A stretch of 64,000 nucleotides of DNA from Algivirga pacifica (GCF_039543525.1 NZ_BAABJX010000029.1:79191-143190), one strand, 5' to 3'; shown: positions 8,581 to 18,100, numbered from the stretch's first letter. Translations and numbers: made by a program. Notes: generated by a model from the letters alone, not told the origin.

Positions 8581-8720
8581 CAATGAAGAATTATTAATCA
8601 TTCACTAAATCCGAGCGTGGACGCTCGGTAAAATCGCTTGTGGGTCCGTAAGCTGGAGCTTACGACCAGTAAAGTAGTAAAGCAGTAAATTTCAATTGAA
8701 AATTATTCATTGATCATTGA
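8581..8720. repeat. Heptad palindrome carrying a two-hairpin insert
   Basis: The left arm starts just after the stop codon with AATGAAG AATTATT AATCATT; the right arm (about 8688-8724) is its inverse with AATTGAA, AATGATC and AATGAAT units on the opposite strand. Between them are CGAGCGTGGACGCTCG (8612-8627) and CGTAAGCTGGAGCTTACG (8647-8664). The same two-hairpin module recurs at 42744-42795. Confidence 0.8.
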
Positions 8721-8725
8721 AAATT

Positions 8726-8764
8726 AAAAAAGGCACCAGCCATTACAGCTGGTGCCTTTTTTTT
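8726..8764. terminator. Bidirectional rho-independent terminator
   Basis: Stem GGCACCAGC, loop CATTACA, stem GCTGGTGCC at 8732-8756, with a run of A on the left and eight T on the right. It lies between the + lipoprotein gene and the end of the minus-strand act operon, and can serve both. Confidence 0.9.
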
Positions 8765-8837
8765 AATGAAGAATGAATAATTAGGAATGAAAAATAGTTA
8801 CAAACTATTCCTCATTCTTCATTCTTAATTCCTCATT
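8765..8837. repeat. Heptad palindrome AATGAAG/AATGAAT
   Basis: Left arm AATGAAG AATGAAT AATTAGG AATGAAA; right arm is the complement (ATTCCTC ATTCTTC ATTCTTA ATTCCTC) at about 8806-8837. It ends five bases before the actF stop codon. All units fit RRTNANN on one strand. Confidence 0.9.
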
Positions 8838-8842
8838 ATATC

Positions 8843-10177
8843 TTAGGTGTGGTGGTAGATACCTTCCTCCAACATTGGGTGATTCTGAGGAATCAAACCT
8901 GCTTTAGTAAGACCTTTGAAGATCACAAAAGCAAATGCTGCGAAGAATACCATACCCAAACCGATAGACATCAAGTTCAATGCGCCATCTTCTTTCATTA
9001 CACCTGGAGTGATCATTAGGTAGAAATCGATCCAGTGACCTACGATGATCAATACAGCAACGATTTTCAGCATCATTGTTTTTCTCTTTGCGTCTCTTGT
9101 CATCAAGATGAAGAAAGGAAGCAAGAAGTTGAAGATCAACATTGTGAAGAACAATGGCTTATAGTTACCTGATCTTAGACGGTCTACGAAGTAGATAGTC
9201 TCCTCTGGAATGTTGGCATAGTAGATCAATAGGAACTGTGCCAAGAATAGGTACGACCAGAAGATTGAGAAACCGAATACGAACTTACCCAAATCGTGCA
9301 AGTGGTTTTCGTTTACAATTCTCAAGTAACCCATCTCTTTCAAGATGATGGTGATCAAAGTGATTGCTGTAACTGCTGTTACCAACCAGCTTGATAGACA
9401 GTACCATCCGTATAGTGTAGAGAACCAGTGCGTGTCAATTGACATCAACCAGTCCCAAGAAGCGATAGACTCTGATACACCAAAGAAGATCAAGAAACCT
9501 ACTGAGATTCTTTGTGCTCTTCTGAAGTGTTTTGTAGAACCTTTTACGCCATCCTCGTGTGTAGTCACTTTCTTCAACATGAAGAAGAATAGGTACCATA
9601 CTGCGATGAACGCTACCAATCTGAATAGGAAGAATGGTGTGTTCAAGAATGCTTTCTTACCGTTGATGATCGCATCAAACTCAGGGCTGTTTTTGTCAAA
9701 CAGGTATTCGTGCGTCCAGTGGAAGATATCGTGGCTTCCTACTAGGAAAGTAACCAACAATACTGCACCACCGTAAGGCAGGAAGTTACCGAAAGTCAAC
9801 ATCACACGCTGAACTGGTACTGACCAACCTGCGTTTGCTGCGAACTGAATTGTGAAGAAGAAGAAGCCCAAAAGTGCTACTCCAGTGTAGAATACACCGT
9901 TCATCCACAAACTTGTTTTCAACATTTTCAACCATGAAGCGGTTTCGTGGTGACCTGCATCTGCTCCGTGACCGTCAGCCGCAACTGAAGCCAGGTTAGA
10001 AGCAGCATCCATTGCTGCGTGGTGCTCGTCATGACCACCACCCATCATCATGAACACAATCCCAAGAACAAAAGACACTAGTCCGATGCCTCCGATTGTG
10101 AATATTTTTTTCTTTAACGATGCAGAGAACTCAAATTTCTCCTGCACGTTATTGATATCAACATCTACGTGAGCCAT
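8843..10177 (-). CDS. actF: Alternative complex III subunit ActF (quinol-binding membrane subunit)
   Basis: About 444 residues with roughly ten transmembrane helices, an NrfD/PsrC-like subunit of alternative complex III. ACIII oxidises menaquinol and passes electrons to cytochrome c or directly to an oxidase in the cytoplasmic membrane. Visible features are a His-rich loop after the first helix (HDEHHAAMDAASN), HDIFHWTHEYLF, and SIASWDWLMSIDTHWFSTLYGWY, typical of ActF/ActC-type proteins. The start is ATG 10177 (MAHVDVDINN), 14 bp after the actE stop. It is the last gene of the operon before the terminator at 8726; no oxidase genes follow. Confidence 0.93.
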   Translation of the reverse strand: MAHVDVDINNVQEKFEFSASLKKKIFTIGGIGLVSFVLGIVFMMMGGGHDEHHAAMDAASNLASVAADGHGADAGHHETASWLKMLKTSLWMNGVFYTGVALLGFFFFTIQFAANAGWSVPVQRVMLTFGNFLPYGGAVLLVTFLVGSHDIFHWTHEYLFDKNSPEFDAIINGKKAFLNTPFFLFRLVAFIAVWYLFFFMLKKVTTHEDGVKGSTKHFRRAQRISVGFLIFFGVSESIASWDWLMSIDTHWFSTLYGWYCLSSWLVTAVTAITLITIILKEMGYLRIVNENHLHDLGKFVFGFSIFWSYLFLAQFLLIYYANIPEETIYFVDRLRSGNYKPLFFTMLIFNFLLPFFILMTRDAKRKTMMLKIVAVLIIVGHWIDFYLMITPGVMKEDGALNLMSIGLGMVFFAAFAFVIFKGLTKAGLIPQNHPMLEEGIYHHT

Positions 10178-10191
10178 TGTTTTCTGTATTA

Positions 10192-10860
10192 TTAGTTTCC
10201 TTGAAGTACTCTTACATATTTCACGATCTTCCAACGCTCTTCTGGGTTCACCTGTGAAGCGTGAGGCCACATGTTCCCTTGTCCGTGCGTAATGATATGG
10301 AAGATATGTCCGTCTGTTTTACCTTTCGTGCTCTTACCAGTAAGGTTAGCAATACCCATAAATGCTTCGGATACTTTACCTTTCCCTTTACCATCTGTAC
10401 CGTGACAGTGTTGGCAATAGCTCTCATACAGACGCTTACCCTCAGCAACAACCGCTTTAGAGTCCTCCAAAGGATTCTCTACTGCCTGAGCAAGCTCAAG
10501 GTCTTCTGCCTTGATATCTTTGTAATATAGCAACGCCTGATCTGGAGCCGCATTCAAAGAACCTGTAACAGCTTTATAGTTCTGACGGGCAACAGTACCT
10601 TCTACTGGCTCCATCATGTTGATTACCTTTTTACCACCCTTTCTGCTATCCACAAATGGGTTGGTGTTGGTATAGTAATCATAAAGACTCTCGAAAAGAC
10701 CTGTCGGTACTTCCGACTCTGTCATTTGCGATAGTGGCTCGTAAGGGATTGAGTGATACATCTGTGGAGCATACTCCAACCCCGGATCGTTGCCCTCTGC
10801 ACCACAAGCAGTCAAACCTGCTGCGGCTGCGATTCCCAAGATGATTTTATTGATACGCAT
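10192..10860 (-). CDS. actE: Alternative complex III subunit ActE (monohaem cytochrome c lipoprotein)
   Basis: About 222 residues. The signal peptide ends LTAC (lipidated Cys19), so it is a membrane-anchored lipoprotein. One haem c site, CQHCH at residues 149-153, lies in a class I cytochrome domain; GNMWPHASQV near residue 195 is a plausible source of the axial Met. In ACIII, ActE carries the single haem near the electron exit site. The start is ATG 10860; the 12 upstream codons of the longer frame would put charged residues before the signal peptide. Confidence 0.93.
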   Translation of the reverse strand: MRINKIILGIAAAAGLTACGAEGNDPGLEYAPQMYHSIPYEPLSQMTESEVPTGLFESLYDYYTNTNPFVDSRKGGKKVINMMEPVEGTVARQNYKAVTGSLNAAPDQALLYYKDIKAEDLELAQAVENPLEDSKAVVAEGKRLYESYCQHCHGTDGKGKGKVSEAFMGIANLTGKSTKGKTDGHIFHIITHGQGNMWPHASQVNPEERWKIVKYVRVLQGN

Positions 10861-10896
10861 TTTGCGAAAATTTTTAAATTCTAGATTCGATTCCAC

Positions 10897-11508
10897 TTAG
10901 CTAAGCTTACGTGCAGAGTCCGTAACTCCGTTGGTGAATAGATCGATCAGATAATCCACAAAGTTTCCTTTGATTTCTTTATCTGTCAAATCTTTTCTCT
11001 TCACTTCTTCTGCTCCTAGCTCTGACAATAACGTTTGGATTTCCTCCTCGCTAATTTTGTTTTTCGCAAGGTCTACGGCCAATACGTGCTTATCGTCTGA
11101 CTGTCTTCTATCAAAAACTACTGGTACCTTGTGAGGTTTCAGGTCTTGTGATACGAAGAAAGTACCTGCCATACCGAATGCTGACAATAGTACCGTCAAT
11201 TCGAATGTAATTGGCACAAAGTCAGGAATCGCGATGAAAGACTTACCGCCAATGATCATTGGCCAGTCGATCCCCATGATCCAAGTTTGCAAAGCGATTG
11301 CCAAGGTAGTACCCAACGCACCAAATCCAAATGCGGCTCTTGGCATCCATGATCTCTTGTACCCTAGTGCATCTTCCAGGAAGTGCACTGGGTAAGGAGT
11401 AAATACCTCATGGATTTTCACACCTTTTGCTCTAAGAGTTTTTACCGCTTTCAGCAACAAGTTGTGGTTGCCGAAAATACCTAGTGTATAGTGTCTATTC
11501 TTTTCCAT
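10897..11508 (-). CDS. actD: Alternative complex III subunit ActD (DUF3341)
   Basis: A 203-residue DUF3341 protein. It has a soluble N-terminal domain with TLGIFGNHNLLLKAVKTLRAKG and EVFTPYPVHFLEDALG, then two transmembrane helices (about residues 60-85 and 105-130, GAFGTTLAIALQ and VLLSAFGMAGTFFV-like), then a soluble C-terminal part. ActD is a structural subunit of ACIII. It lies 22 bp downstream of actC. Confidence 0.93.
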   Translation of the reverse strand: MEKNRHYTLGIFGNHNLLLKAVKTLRAKGVKIHEVFTPYPVHFLEDALGYKRSWMPRAAFGFGALGTTLAIALQTWIMGIDWPMIIGGKSFIAIPDFVPITFELTVLLSAFGMAGTFFVSQDLKPHKVPVVFDRRQSDDKHVLAVDLAKNKISEEEIQTLLSELGAEEVKRKDLTDKEIKGNFVDYLIDLFTNGVTDSARKLS

Positions 11509-11530
11509 GTTTCTTTCCTATGCTTCTTGA

Positions 11531-12988
11531 TTAAAAGATTGAAGGGGCAGCTGCTTCTACTACTTCTTCTTGTGATGTGCGGTGCTCCGCAGGAACATCC
11601 TCATCAGAAATCGTTCTTCTTCCTCTGTATACTTTAGAGTCAGAGTCAGCCAAAATCGATTTTACCTCGGCCATGTTGACTACTGGGAAGAACTTCGAGA
11701 ATAGTAGGAACAATGTGAAGAATAAACCGAACGTAAATACGTATGTCATCACGTCGTGAATCGTTGGGTGGAAGTACAACCAGCTTGACGGAAGGAAGTC
11801 TCTATGTAGAGACGTTACGATAATTACGAAACGCTCGAACCACATACCGATGTTTACCACGATAGACAAAGCAAACGTGATGTAAAGGTTTGTTCTGATT
11901 TTCTTGAAGTAGAACAACTGTGGAGAGATTACGTTACAGCCCATCATTGACCAGTATGCCCACCAGTACTGACCAGTCATACGGTTAACGAATGCGTACT
12001 GCTCGTACTCAACACCTGAGTACCATGCGATAAAAAACTCAGTAATATAAGCGATACCTACGATAGAACCTGTTACCGTGATAATGATGTTCATCATCTC
12101 GATATGCTCCATAGTGATATAGTCTTCTAGTTTGTAAAGCTTTCTCGTGATTAGCATTAGTGTCAATACCATTGCGAAACCAGAGAAGATCGCACCTGCT
12201 ACGAAGTAAGGAGGGAAGATAGTCGTGTGCCATCCTGGGATTACTGAAGTAGCAAAGTCAAAAGATACGATGGTGTGTACTGAAAGTACTAGTGGTGTCG
12301 AAAGACCTGCAAGAATCAAAGAAACTGATTCGTAGTGCATCCAAGTTTTCGCTGAACCGTTGAAGCCCATAGAAAGTGCACCGTAGATCAATCTTGATAC
12401 TGGTGATACTGCTCTGTCACGAATGGTAGCAAAGTCAGGAATCAAACCAATGAACCAGAACACCAAAGATACTGAGAAGTATGTCGAGATCGCGAATACG
12501 TCCCAAAGTAGTGGTGAGTTGAAGTTCACCCAAAGCGAACCAAATGCGTTAGGCAAAGGAAGTGCCCAATACATACCTACCCATGGACGACCCATGTGAA
12601 TTACTGGCCATAGCAAGGCACAAATAACGGCAAAGATTGTCATTGCCTCCGCTGCACGGTTAATTGACGTTCTCCATTTCTGACGGAACAACAACAATAC
12701 CGCTGAGATCAACGTACCGGCGTGACCGATACCTACCCACCATACGAAGTTGGTGATATCCCAAGCCCACTGAACGGACTTGTTAAGACCCCACTTACCG
12801 ATACCATACCAAAGCATCTCGCCCATAAAGTATCCTCCGGTAAACAATAGTACTAGTGCGATGGCCATACCACCTAACCAGCGTACGTTAGGAGCTGCCT
12901 CTACCGGACGGCAAACATCCTCTGTGATATCTTTGTACGTCTTCCCACCGGTTACCAGTGGTTCACGAACTTTTGATACGATTTCCAT
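11531..12988 (-). CDS. actC: Alternative complex III subunit ActC (NrfD/PsrC family)
   Basis: A 485-residue polytopic membrane protein with about ten helices, NrfD/PsrC family. ActC holds the quinol site next to the Fe-S subunit ActB and is proposed to take part in proton movement. Diagnostic stretches include VWWVGIGHAGTLISAVLLLFRQKWRTSINRAAE, WPVIHMGRPW and FVAGAIFSGFAM. The polar C-terminus (RGRRTISDEDVPAEHRTSQEEVV) is cytoplasmic by the usual topology. Its start is 88 bp from the actB stop, a gap containing a strong hairpin without a T-run. Confidence 0.95.
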   Translation of the reverse strand: MEIVSKVREPLVTGGKTYKDITEDVCRPVEAAPNVRWLGGMAIALVLLFTGGYFMGEMLWYGIGKWGLNKSVQWAWDITNFVWWVGIGHAGTLISAVLLLFRQKWRTSINRAAEAMTIFAVICALLWPVIHMGRPWVGMYWALPLPNAFGSLWVNFNSPLLWDVFAISTYFSVSLVFWFIGLIPDFATIRDRAVSPVSRLIYGALSMGFNGSAKTWMHYESVSLILAGLSTPLVLSVHTIVSFDFATSVIPGWHTTIFPPYFVAGAIFSGFAMVLTLMLITRKLYKLEDYITMEHIEMMNIIITVTGSIVGIAYITEFFIAWYSGVEYEQYAFVNRMTGQYWWAYWSMMGCNVISPQLFYFKKIRTNLYITFALSIVVNIGMWFERFVIIVTSLHRDFLPSSWLYFHPTIHDVMTYVFTFGLFFTLFLLFSKFFPVVNMAEVKSILADSDSKVYRGRRTISDEDVPAEHRTSQEEVVEAAAPSIF

Positions 12989-13039
12989 ATCTATTATTTA
13001 AAATTATTATGCTTAGACCATTAACCTTAACAGGAATGT

Positions 13040-13060
13040 CTGGTCAGGGGGCCTGACCAG
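13040..13060 (-). promoter_or_regulatory. Intercistronic RNA hairpin between actB and actC
   Basis: CTGGTCAGG, loop GGG, CCTGACCAG: a perfect 9-bp stem in the actB-actC gap with no T-run on either side. It is more likely an mRNA stability or processing element that sets different levels for the two halves of the operon than a terminator. Confidence 0.55.
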
Positions 13061-13076
13061 ATCATCCATGTATCAA

Positions 13077-16000
13077 TTATGCATTGTGACTGTCTTTGTT
13101 TCTGACTTTAGCCGTATACCAAACGTTTGGTCTCGTGTTGATTTCGTCCAATACGTTGTATGCTCTTTCTTCCAACTCACTCTCCACCAGTTTTCTGATT
13201 TTTGAGTTAGGATCGTTGAAGTCACCGAAAGTGATCGCATTTGAAGGACAAGCTGATGCACAAGCTGTTGTTGCATCTCCATCCTGCATTGGACGACCTT
13301 CTTTCTTCGCTTCCAATTTACCTGCCTGGATTCTCTGAACACACATTGAACATTTCTCCATCACACCACGAGAACGTACTGTAACGTCAGGGTTCAATAC
13401 CATCTTACCCAAATCATTGTTCAAGTGGTAATCGAACTCATCGTTGTTGTGGTACTTGAACCAGTTGAAACGACGTACTTTGTAAGGACAGTTGTTTGCA
13501 CAGTACTTCGTACCGATACATCTGTTGTAAGTCATCTGGTTAAGTCCCTCAGAAGAGTGAGTAGTTGCTGCTACTGGACATACCGTCTCACATGGAGCGT
13601 TATTACAGTGCTGACACATCATCGGCTGGAATACAACCTCTGGGTTCTCCACTGCTTTCTCCATTTTCTTGTAGTCGTCAGGCATTGCTACCTCAACTTC
13701 CTCGTGCGCATAGTAACGGTCGATACGCATCCAGTGCATTTCACGACGCTTGATCACCTCTTCCTTACCTACGATAGGAACGTTGTTCTCAATATGACAT
13801 GAAACCACACAAGCCGCACAACCTGTACAGCTGTTCAGGTCGATTGCAAGACCCCAGTGGTGTCCGTTGTAATCGTGCGTATCCGCCTCGTATCCTAGAC
13901 GATCGAACCAAAGTGCGTTTTCGCTCTTATCGCGATCCTGCTTAGCGTAACCGTCGTTTTGGATATCCCATGCAGAAACGTTCTCAGGCTTCACTTTTCC
14001 TTCCAAAGAAGTAATCATTACCTGGTAACGAGCCGCTGCTGGGTTTTTCTTATATTCTCCAAGTGTAGTCTCCTGGATGATAGACTCACGACCCATGATC
14101 GTTTCGTGTGTCTGTGTTTGTGCCAATTGACCTTGCTCTCCTGTCGCCTCAACAGTTACTCCTGCTGTTACGTTGAAGTTCAAATGACCAGTTGTAGCAG
14201 GAACCAAAGTGAATGCATTGAAACCAGCAGCCTGAACTGCTACTTTACCAGCTTCCTCACCTCTACCGTAACCTGTAGGGATTGCTACTACACCTCTTGG
14301 CAAACCTGGCTGAAGTACGATAGGCATCTTTACTTCCTGACCAGCTACTGTTACCTTCACCACACCTTTGTTTACCTCGAATTCCTCATCTACTGCCAAC
14401 TCCTTAGCATCTGCCGGGTTGATCGCGATGTAGTTACCCCAAGTTACACGAGTGATTGGATCTGGTGTTTCCTGTAGCATTGGGTTGTTGGCTTGTGTAC
14501 CAGCTCCCATTACTACTGGAGTATAAATTGCTAGCTCAAATCCTTTTGTAGGCTTGTAAGCTGCTTTGATAGCGTTTCCTGCCGCTGCTACGTCTGCTGT
14601 TGCGCTGTAGCTTACAGAAGTGCTTGCTGCTTCGTGCGCTGACACATAGTCTGCAGTAGTTTCTACCACACCATTGTGCAATGCTCTTACCCAGAACTTC
14701 TCGAAAGAAGACTCCTCTGATCCTGCGATCGCATAAAGCTTATTCCAGTTCGCTTTCAATACTTCCTCATACTCACGCTCATCCTCAGCCCAAACAAGGA
14801 ATGATTCCTGTGCCTGACGTGTAGCGAAGATGGTAGAGATTGTAGGCTGACCCAATGAGAAGAATCCTTTCTTAGGCTCTGCATCGTTCCATGCCTCTAG
14901 GAAGTGGCTGTCTGGTGCATTGTAGATACAAAGAGAAGCTGTCTCATTCAATCTGTCTGCTGTTGAAACAGATAGTTTCACTTTCTTGATACCCGCTGCA
15001 ATCTCAGCACCTCTTGGGTGATCGTAAACAGGGTTAGCGTTATAGAAGATTACAGCATCGTACTTACCTGCTTTCAGGTCAGTAACGAATTCGTTCATCT
15101 TCTTGTCATCTCCTTGCTTCTGGAATGATGGACGCTCTAAGTCGATTGTCTTACCGTAGTTCTCCAACAATTGGTTCGTTGCATTCACCAGTGTCTGAAC
15201 TGCTACGTTATTGATTCCTGAAACAACGATAGAAGCTCCTTTTGCTGCCAATAGCGATTTAGCTGCTTTAGCAATTGCCTCATTTTTGTAAGAAGTAGCT
15301 ACTGTAGCTGCACCTGTTGCTTTTGCAATCTCATTGTAAAGTGCTGCTACTGCCAATCCTTCCTCAGATGGTTTAACAGGAGTTCTGTAGTCTGCTTGTG
15401 CACCAGTGATTGAAAGCATTGATTCAAACACGTGCAACTGAGACATATCTTTCTTTTGAGGGCCTACTTTTCTTGTTTCCATGAAGTTCGCTGTGAACTC
15501 TTCAGGAGACAACCAAGTACCCAAGAAGTCAGCACCAAATGATACTACTGACTCTACTTTAGAGAAGTCGTAGCTTGGTACTACTGCTGCGCCAAACTGC
15601 TGCTTGTTCGCCTCAACCAACGCAGAAAGCGTTACTTGATCGTACTGTACCAGCTCAGCATTATATTTTGAAGTAAAACCGTCAAGGACAGTTTTAGTAG
15701 ATGGAGAAACAATTGAATTAGAAACAACTGCTACTTTAGAAGCTCCCTTAAGACCTGCTGTTACTTCAGCATCCAATTTGTCCCAAGCGATCTCTTTTCC
15801 ACTTTTCGTTGCGTTTTTCGCTTTTTCATTGTCATACAATGCCATTACAGAAGCCGCTGCTCTTGCAGACATACCTCCTTTAGTCATTGTAGAGAAGGTG
15901 TTACCCTCGATGAAGATCGGACGACCCTCACGAGTTTTCACTACAACTGGCACGTAATCTGATCCGTCGATATAAGTAGAAGCGTAATAGTTCGCTACTC

Positions 16001-16265
16001 CTGGATCAACTTCTTCAGGTTTGTTTAGGTAAGGGATTGCCTTTTTTACTGGCGCCTCACAAGCTGCTAGTGTCACTGCTGCTACTGAGAATCCCATCAC
16101 TTTAAGGAAGTCTCTACGAGTACCTTCCCCTTCCATCGCATCAGAGTTGTCGCCGTAAGCATCCTTGATAGGAAGATCTTCTGCGAACTCTTTATCTGCA
16201 TGCTTCACAAAGTCAGGGTCATTTGTCAGTTGCTCAAAGCCCTTCCAATATGTCTTCTTACTCAT
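13077..16265 (-). CDS. actB: Alternative complex III subunit ActB (molybdopterin-like domain fused to Fe-S domain)
   Basis: A 1062-residue protein. Residues 49-59 (TRRDFLKVMGF) form a twin-arginine-type export signal, followed by a hydrophobic stretch and Cys69. The large middle part is the molybdopterin oxidoreductase-like domain that lacks cofactor in ACIII. From residue 813 comes a ferredoxin-like domain with CTGCAACVVSC, CQHCNNAPCETVCP, CIGTKYCANNCP and CSMCVQR followed by CASACP, enough Cys for one 3Fe-4S and three 4Fe-4S clusters. It relays electrons from quinol to the haems of ActA. It lies 58 bp downstream of actA. Confidence 0.96.
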   Translation of the reverse strand: MSKKTYWKGFEQLTNDPDFVKHADKEFAEDLPIKDAYGDNSDAMEGEGTRRDFLKVMGFSVAAVTLAACEAPVKKAIPYLNKPEEVDPGVANYYASTYIDGSDYVPVVVKTREGRPIFIEGNTFSTMTKGGMSARAAASVMALYDNEKAKNATKSGKEIAWDKLDAEVTAGLKGASKVAVVSNSIVSPSTKTVLDGFTSKYNAELVQYDQVTLSALVEANKQQFGAAVVPSYDFSKVESVVSFGADFLGTWLSPEEFTANFMETRKVGPQKKDMSQLHVFESMLSITGAQADYRTPVKPSEEGLAVAALYNEIAKATGAATVATSYKNEAIAKAAKSLLAAKGASIVVSGINNVAVQTLVNATNQLLENYGKTIDLERPSFQKQGDDKKMNEFVTDLKAGKYDAVIFYNANPVYDHPRGAEIAAGIKKVKLSVSTADRLNETASLCIYNAPDSHFLEAWNDAEPKKGFFSLGQPTISTIFATRQAQESFLVWAEDEREYEEVLKANWNKLYAIAGSEESSFEKFWVRALHNGVVETTADYVSAHEAASTSVSYSATADVAAAGNAIKAAYKPTKGFELAIYTPVVMGAGTQANNPMLQETPDPITRVTWGNYIAINPADAKELAVDEEFEVNKGVVKVTVAGQEVKMPIVLQPGLPRGVVAIPTGYGRGEEAGKVAVQAAGFNAFTLVPATTGHLNFNVTAGVTVEATGEQGQLAQTQTHETIMGRESIIQETTLGEYKKNPAAARYQVMITSLEGKVKPENVSAWDIQNDGYAKQDRDKSENALWFDRLGYEADTHDYNGHHWGLAIDLNSCTGCAACVVSCHIENNVPIVGKEEVIKRREMHWMRIDRYYAHEEVEVAMPDDYKKMEKAVENPEVVFQPMMCQHCNNAPCETVCPVAATTHSSEGLNQMTYNRCIGTKYCANNCPYKVRRFNWFKYHNNDEFDYHLNNDLGKMVLNPDVTVRSRGVMEKCSMCVQRIQAGKLEAKKEGRPMQDGDATTACASACPSNAITFGDFNDPNSKIRKLVESELEERAYNVLDEINTRPNVWYTAKVRNKDSHNA

Positions 16266-16323
16266 TATATTTCCAGTTAACTTGAAATCTTATAAAAAAC
16301 TATTCACTTGAAACGGGATGTGA

Positions 16324-17565
16324 TTAGTAGTGACATTTCGCACACTCCAAACCTCCGATATCCTCTACTTTCATCGGTGCTTTTGTGTTCGAATTGTGTA
16401 GCTCAACGATTCTATCGTAATAAGCATTACCTTTTGCATTCACATCAGTCTGTCTGTGACAGTCGATACACCATCCCATGGTCAACATTGAGTGCTGTTG
16501 CACCACTTCCATCTCCTTGATATCGCCGTGACAAGTTTCACACTCCACGCCACCAACTTTCACGTGCTGTGAGTGGTTGAAGTAAGAAAGGTCAGGAAGG
16601 TTGTGGATTCTCACCCACTGGATCGGCTGATCATTCTCGATCGCAGCATAGATTTTTTGGATCTCTTCAGAATCTGTTCTAACCTGGCTGTGACAGTTCA
16701 TACAGATATTTGCTGAAGGGATGTTAGCGTTTTTAGATTTCTCTACACCCGTGTGACAGTACTGACAATCGATCTCGTAGTACCCTGCGTGTAGTTTGTG
16801 AGAGAACTTGATTGGTTGATCAGGAGCATATCCCTGCTGAACACCAATACCCATTACGCCATCCAACAATGCTTTTGCTACAAGGATAACGAATACAAAA
16901 GAAACAAAACCGATAAAGGCCTGGCTCTTCAATACTGCTCCAAGGTCAAAACGCTGGTTTACGTAATCTGCATCCTCTGCTGTCAATCCTTTTTGTTGCT
17001 TAAGGTAGTTAGAAAGTACAGAAGCCAAAGCTACCAATACTACCAACACGATCACCAACAATACTACCAATACACCGATGACAACCAATAGAAGGTTAGA
17101 ATCAACACCTGCAGCTGCTGGAGCTGAACCTGCTGTTTCTGTTGCTTCCGCTGTTTTTGCTACCGGAGGATTTTCTGTAGAGTGCTTCACGTAAGCTAGC
17201 ACTTGTACAATCTCATCGTTACTTAGCTGCTGAGCAGGCATCACTGTAGGCGCCCATTTCTCGAAAAGTGCAACTGCGTAAGCATCTCCACTATCCTTCA
17301 CCTTCGAAGGATTCTTGATAAAGTTTTGCAACCACTTTACGTCTCTTCTCTCGTACACATTCTTCAGCGCTGGGCCGATCATATCCTGATGTACATTATG
17401 ACAAGACGCACAGTTGCCATCAAATAACTCCTGACCCGCTGCAACGGATGCCTCATCCGCCGGAATTCCCGCCGCTTCCTGTGCAAAAGCACTTGAAGAG
17501 AAGAGAAGTCCCATCACGATCATCAGAGCATAACGTAACCTTGTAACACTTCTGCCGATACTCAT
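16324..17565 (-). CDS. actA: Alternative complex III subunit ActA (multihaem cytochrome c)
   Basis: A 413-residue protein with a signal peptide ending AFAQ (about residue 29). It has six CxxCH haem sites: CASCH at 52-56 in an N-terminal class I cytochrome domain, then CQYCH, CMNCH, CETCH, CIDCH and CAKCH in the C-terminal pentahaem domain. Two hydrophobic segments (about 155-185 and 218-240) separate the domains. ActA hands electrons from ActB toward the cytochrome c acceptor on the periplasmic face. It is the first gene of actABCDEF and is preceded by a well-formed promoter at 17631-17661. Confidence 0.95.
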   Translation of the reverse strand: MSIGRSVTRLRYALMIVMGLLFSSSAFAQEAAGIPADEASVAAGQELFDGNCASCHNVHQDMIGPALKNVYERRDVKWLQNFIKNPSKVKDSGDAYAVALFEKWAPTVMPAQQLSNDEIVQVLAYVKHSTENPPVAKTAEATETAGSAPAAAGVDSNLLLVVIGVLVVLLVIVLVVLVALASVLSNYLKQQKGLTAEDADYVNQRFDLGAVLKSQAFIGFVSFVFVILVAKALLDGVMGIGVQQGYAPDQPIKFSHKLHAGYYEIDCQYCHTGVEKSKNANIPSANICMNCHSQVRTDSEEIQKIYAAIENDQPIQWVRIHNLPDLSYFNHSQHVKVGGVECETCHGDIKEMEVVQQHSMLTMGWCIDCHRQTDVNAKGNAYYDRIVELHNSNTKAPMKVEDIGGLECAKCHY

Positions 17566-17630
17566 ACTTTAAAAGGGGTTTATAAAACTTATTAGTTTAG
17601 TTTCGTTTACACTTTAAACCATTCATCGCG

Positions 17631-17661
17631 CAAATCTAACACTGACTTAGTATTATTCAAA
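17631..17661 (-). promoter_or_regulatory. Bacteroidota-type promoter of the act operon
   Basis: On the minus strand: TTTG (17661-17658), a 19-bp spacer, then TAGATTTG (17638-17631), an exact match to TAnnTTTG. Transcription would start near 17625, giving a leader of about 60 nt before actA. Confidence 0.8.
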
Positions 17662-17963
17662 CATTTACGTTGTACAATACAGTGATCCCTATTTAGAAAA
17701 AGTCAAAAGAATGACTTTCATCATACTTATAAAAAGCTGATTATCAGTTTTTTATAAAAAAATAGTGACTTTTATTCCTTATTTAGATCTACTCTAAATT
17801 ATAGACTAACTGTTAATAAGAGATGTTTTTACACTTGTAATAAAATTCCAAGAAAAAACGTGAAAAAATTAAGATCCCTTAAATAACACCTTACTGATAG
17901 CTCCCAAGATAGGGGAAACAGGAGCAACGATAATCCTCACAAAATGAAGGGCATATAAAAAAA

Positions 17964-18012
17964 GCTCAGAAATACGTTCTGTTGGAAAACGTATCCCTGA
18001 GCATCTTTTTTT
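17964..18012. terminator. Bidirectional terminator after the tRNA-Cys array
   Basis: Stem GCTCAG..ATACGTT/AACGTAT..CTGAGC at 17964-18002, flanked by seven A on the left and seven T on the right. On the minus strand it would end the tRNA-Cys transcript. The stretch 17662-17963 between it and the act promoter shows no gene I can support. Confidence 0.85.
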
Positions 18013-18097
18013 AATTTTCAATGATTAATTTTCAATTTTCAAGAATAATACTTCTCCTAAGAGATGAATAATTGATAATTCTTCATTAAAAATTAAA
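18013..18097. repeat. Heptad palindrome AATTTTC/AATGATT
   Basis: Left arm AATTTTC AATGATT AATTTTC AATTTTC from 18013; right arm GATGAAT AATTGAT AATTCTT up to about 18088. It lies between the terminator and the first tRNA-Cys gene. The same units occur at 27891-27960. Confidence 0.75.
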
Positions 18098-18100
18098 GAG

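Noticed and set aside
13425..13802. A 125-residue + strand frame opposite actB
   Set aside because: It is antisense to the Cys-rich part of actB and has the Val/Cys/Tyr-rich look of a complement of coding sequence.
17860..17963. A short minus-strand frame ending in a hydrophobic stretch before the act promoter
   Set aside because: No start codon and only about 30 codons; it overlaps the terminator hairpin.
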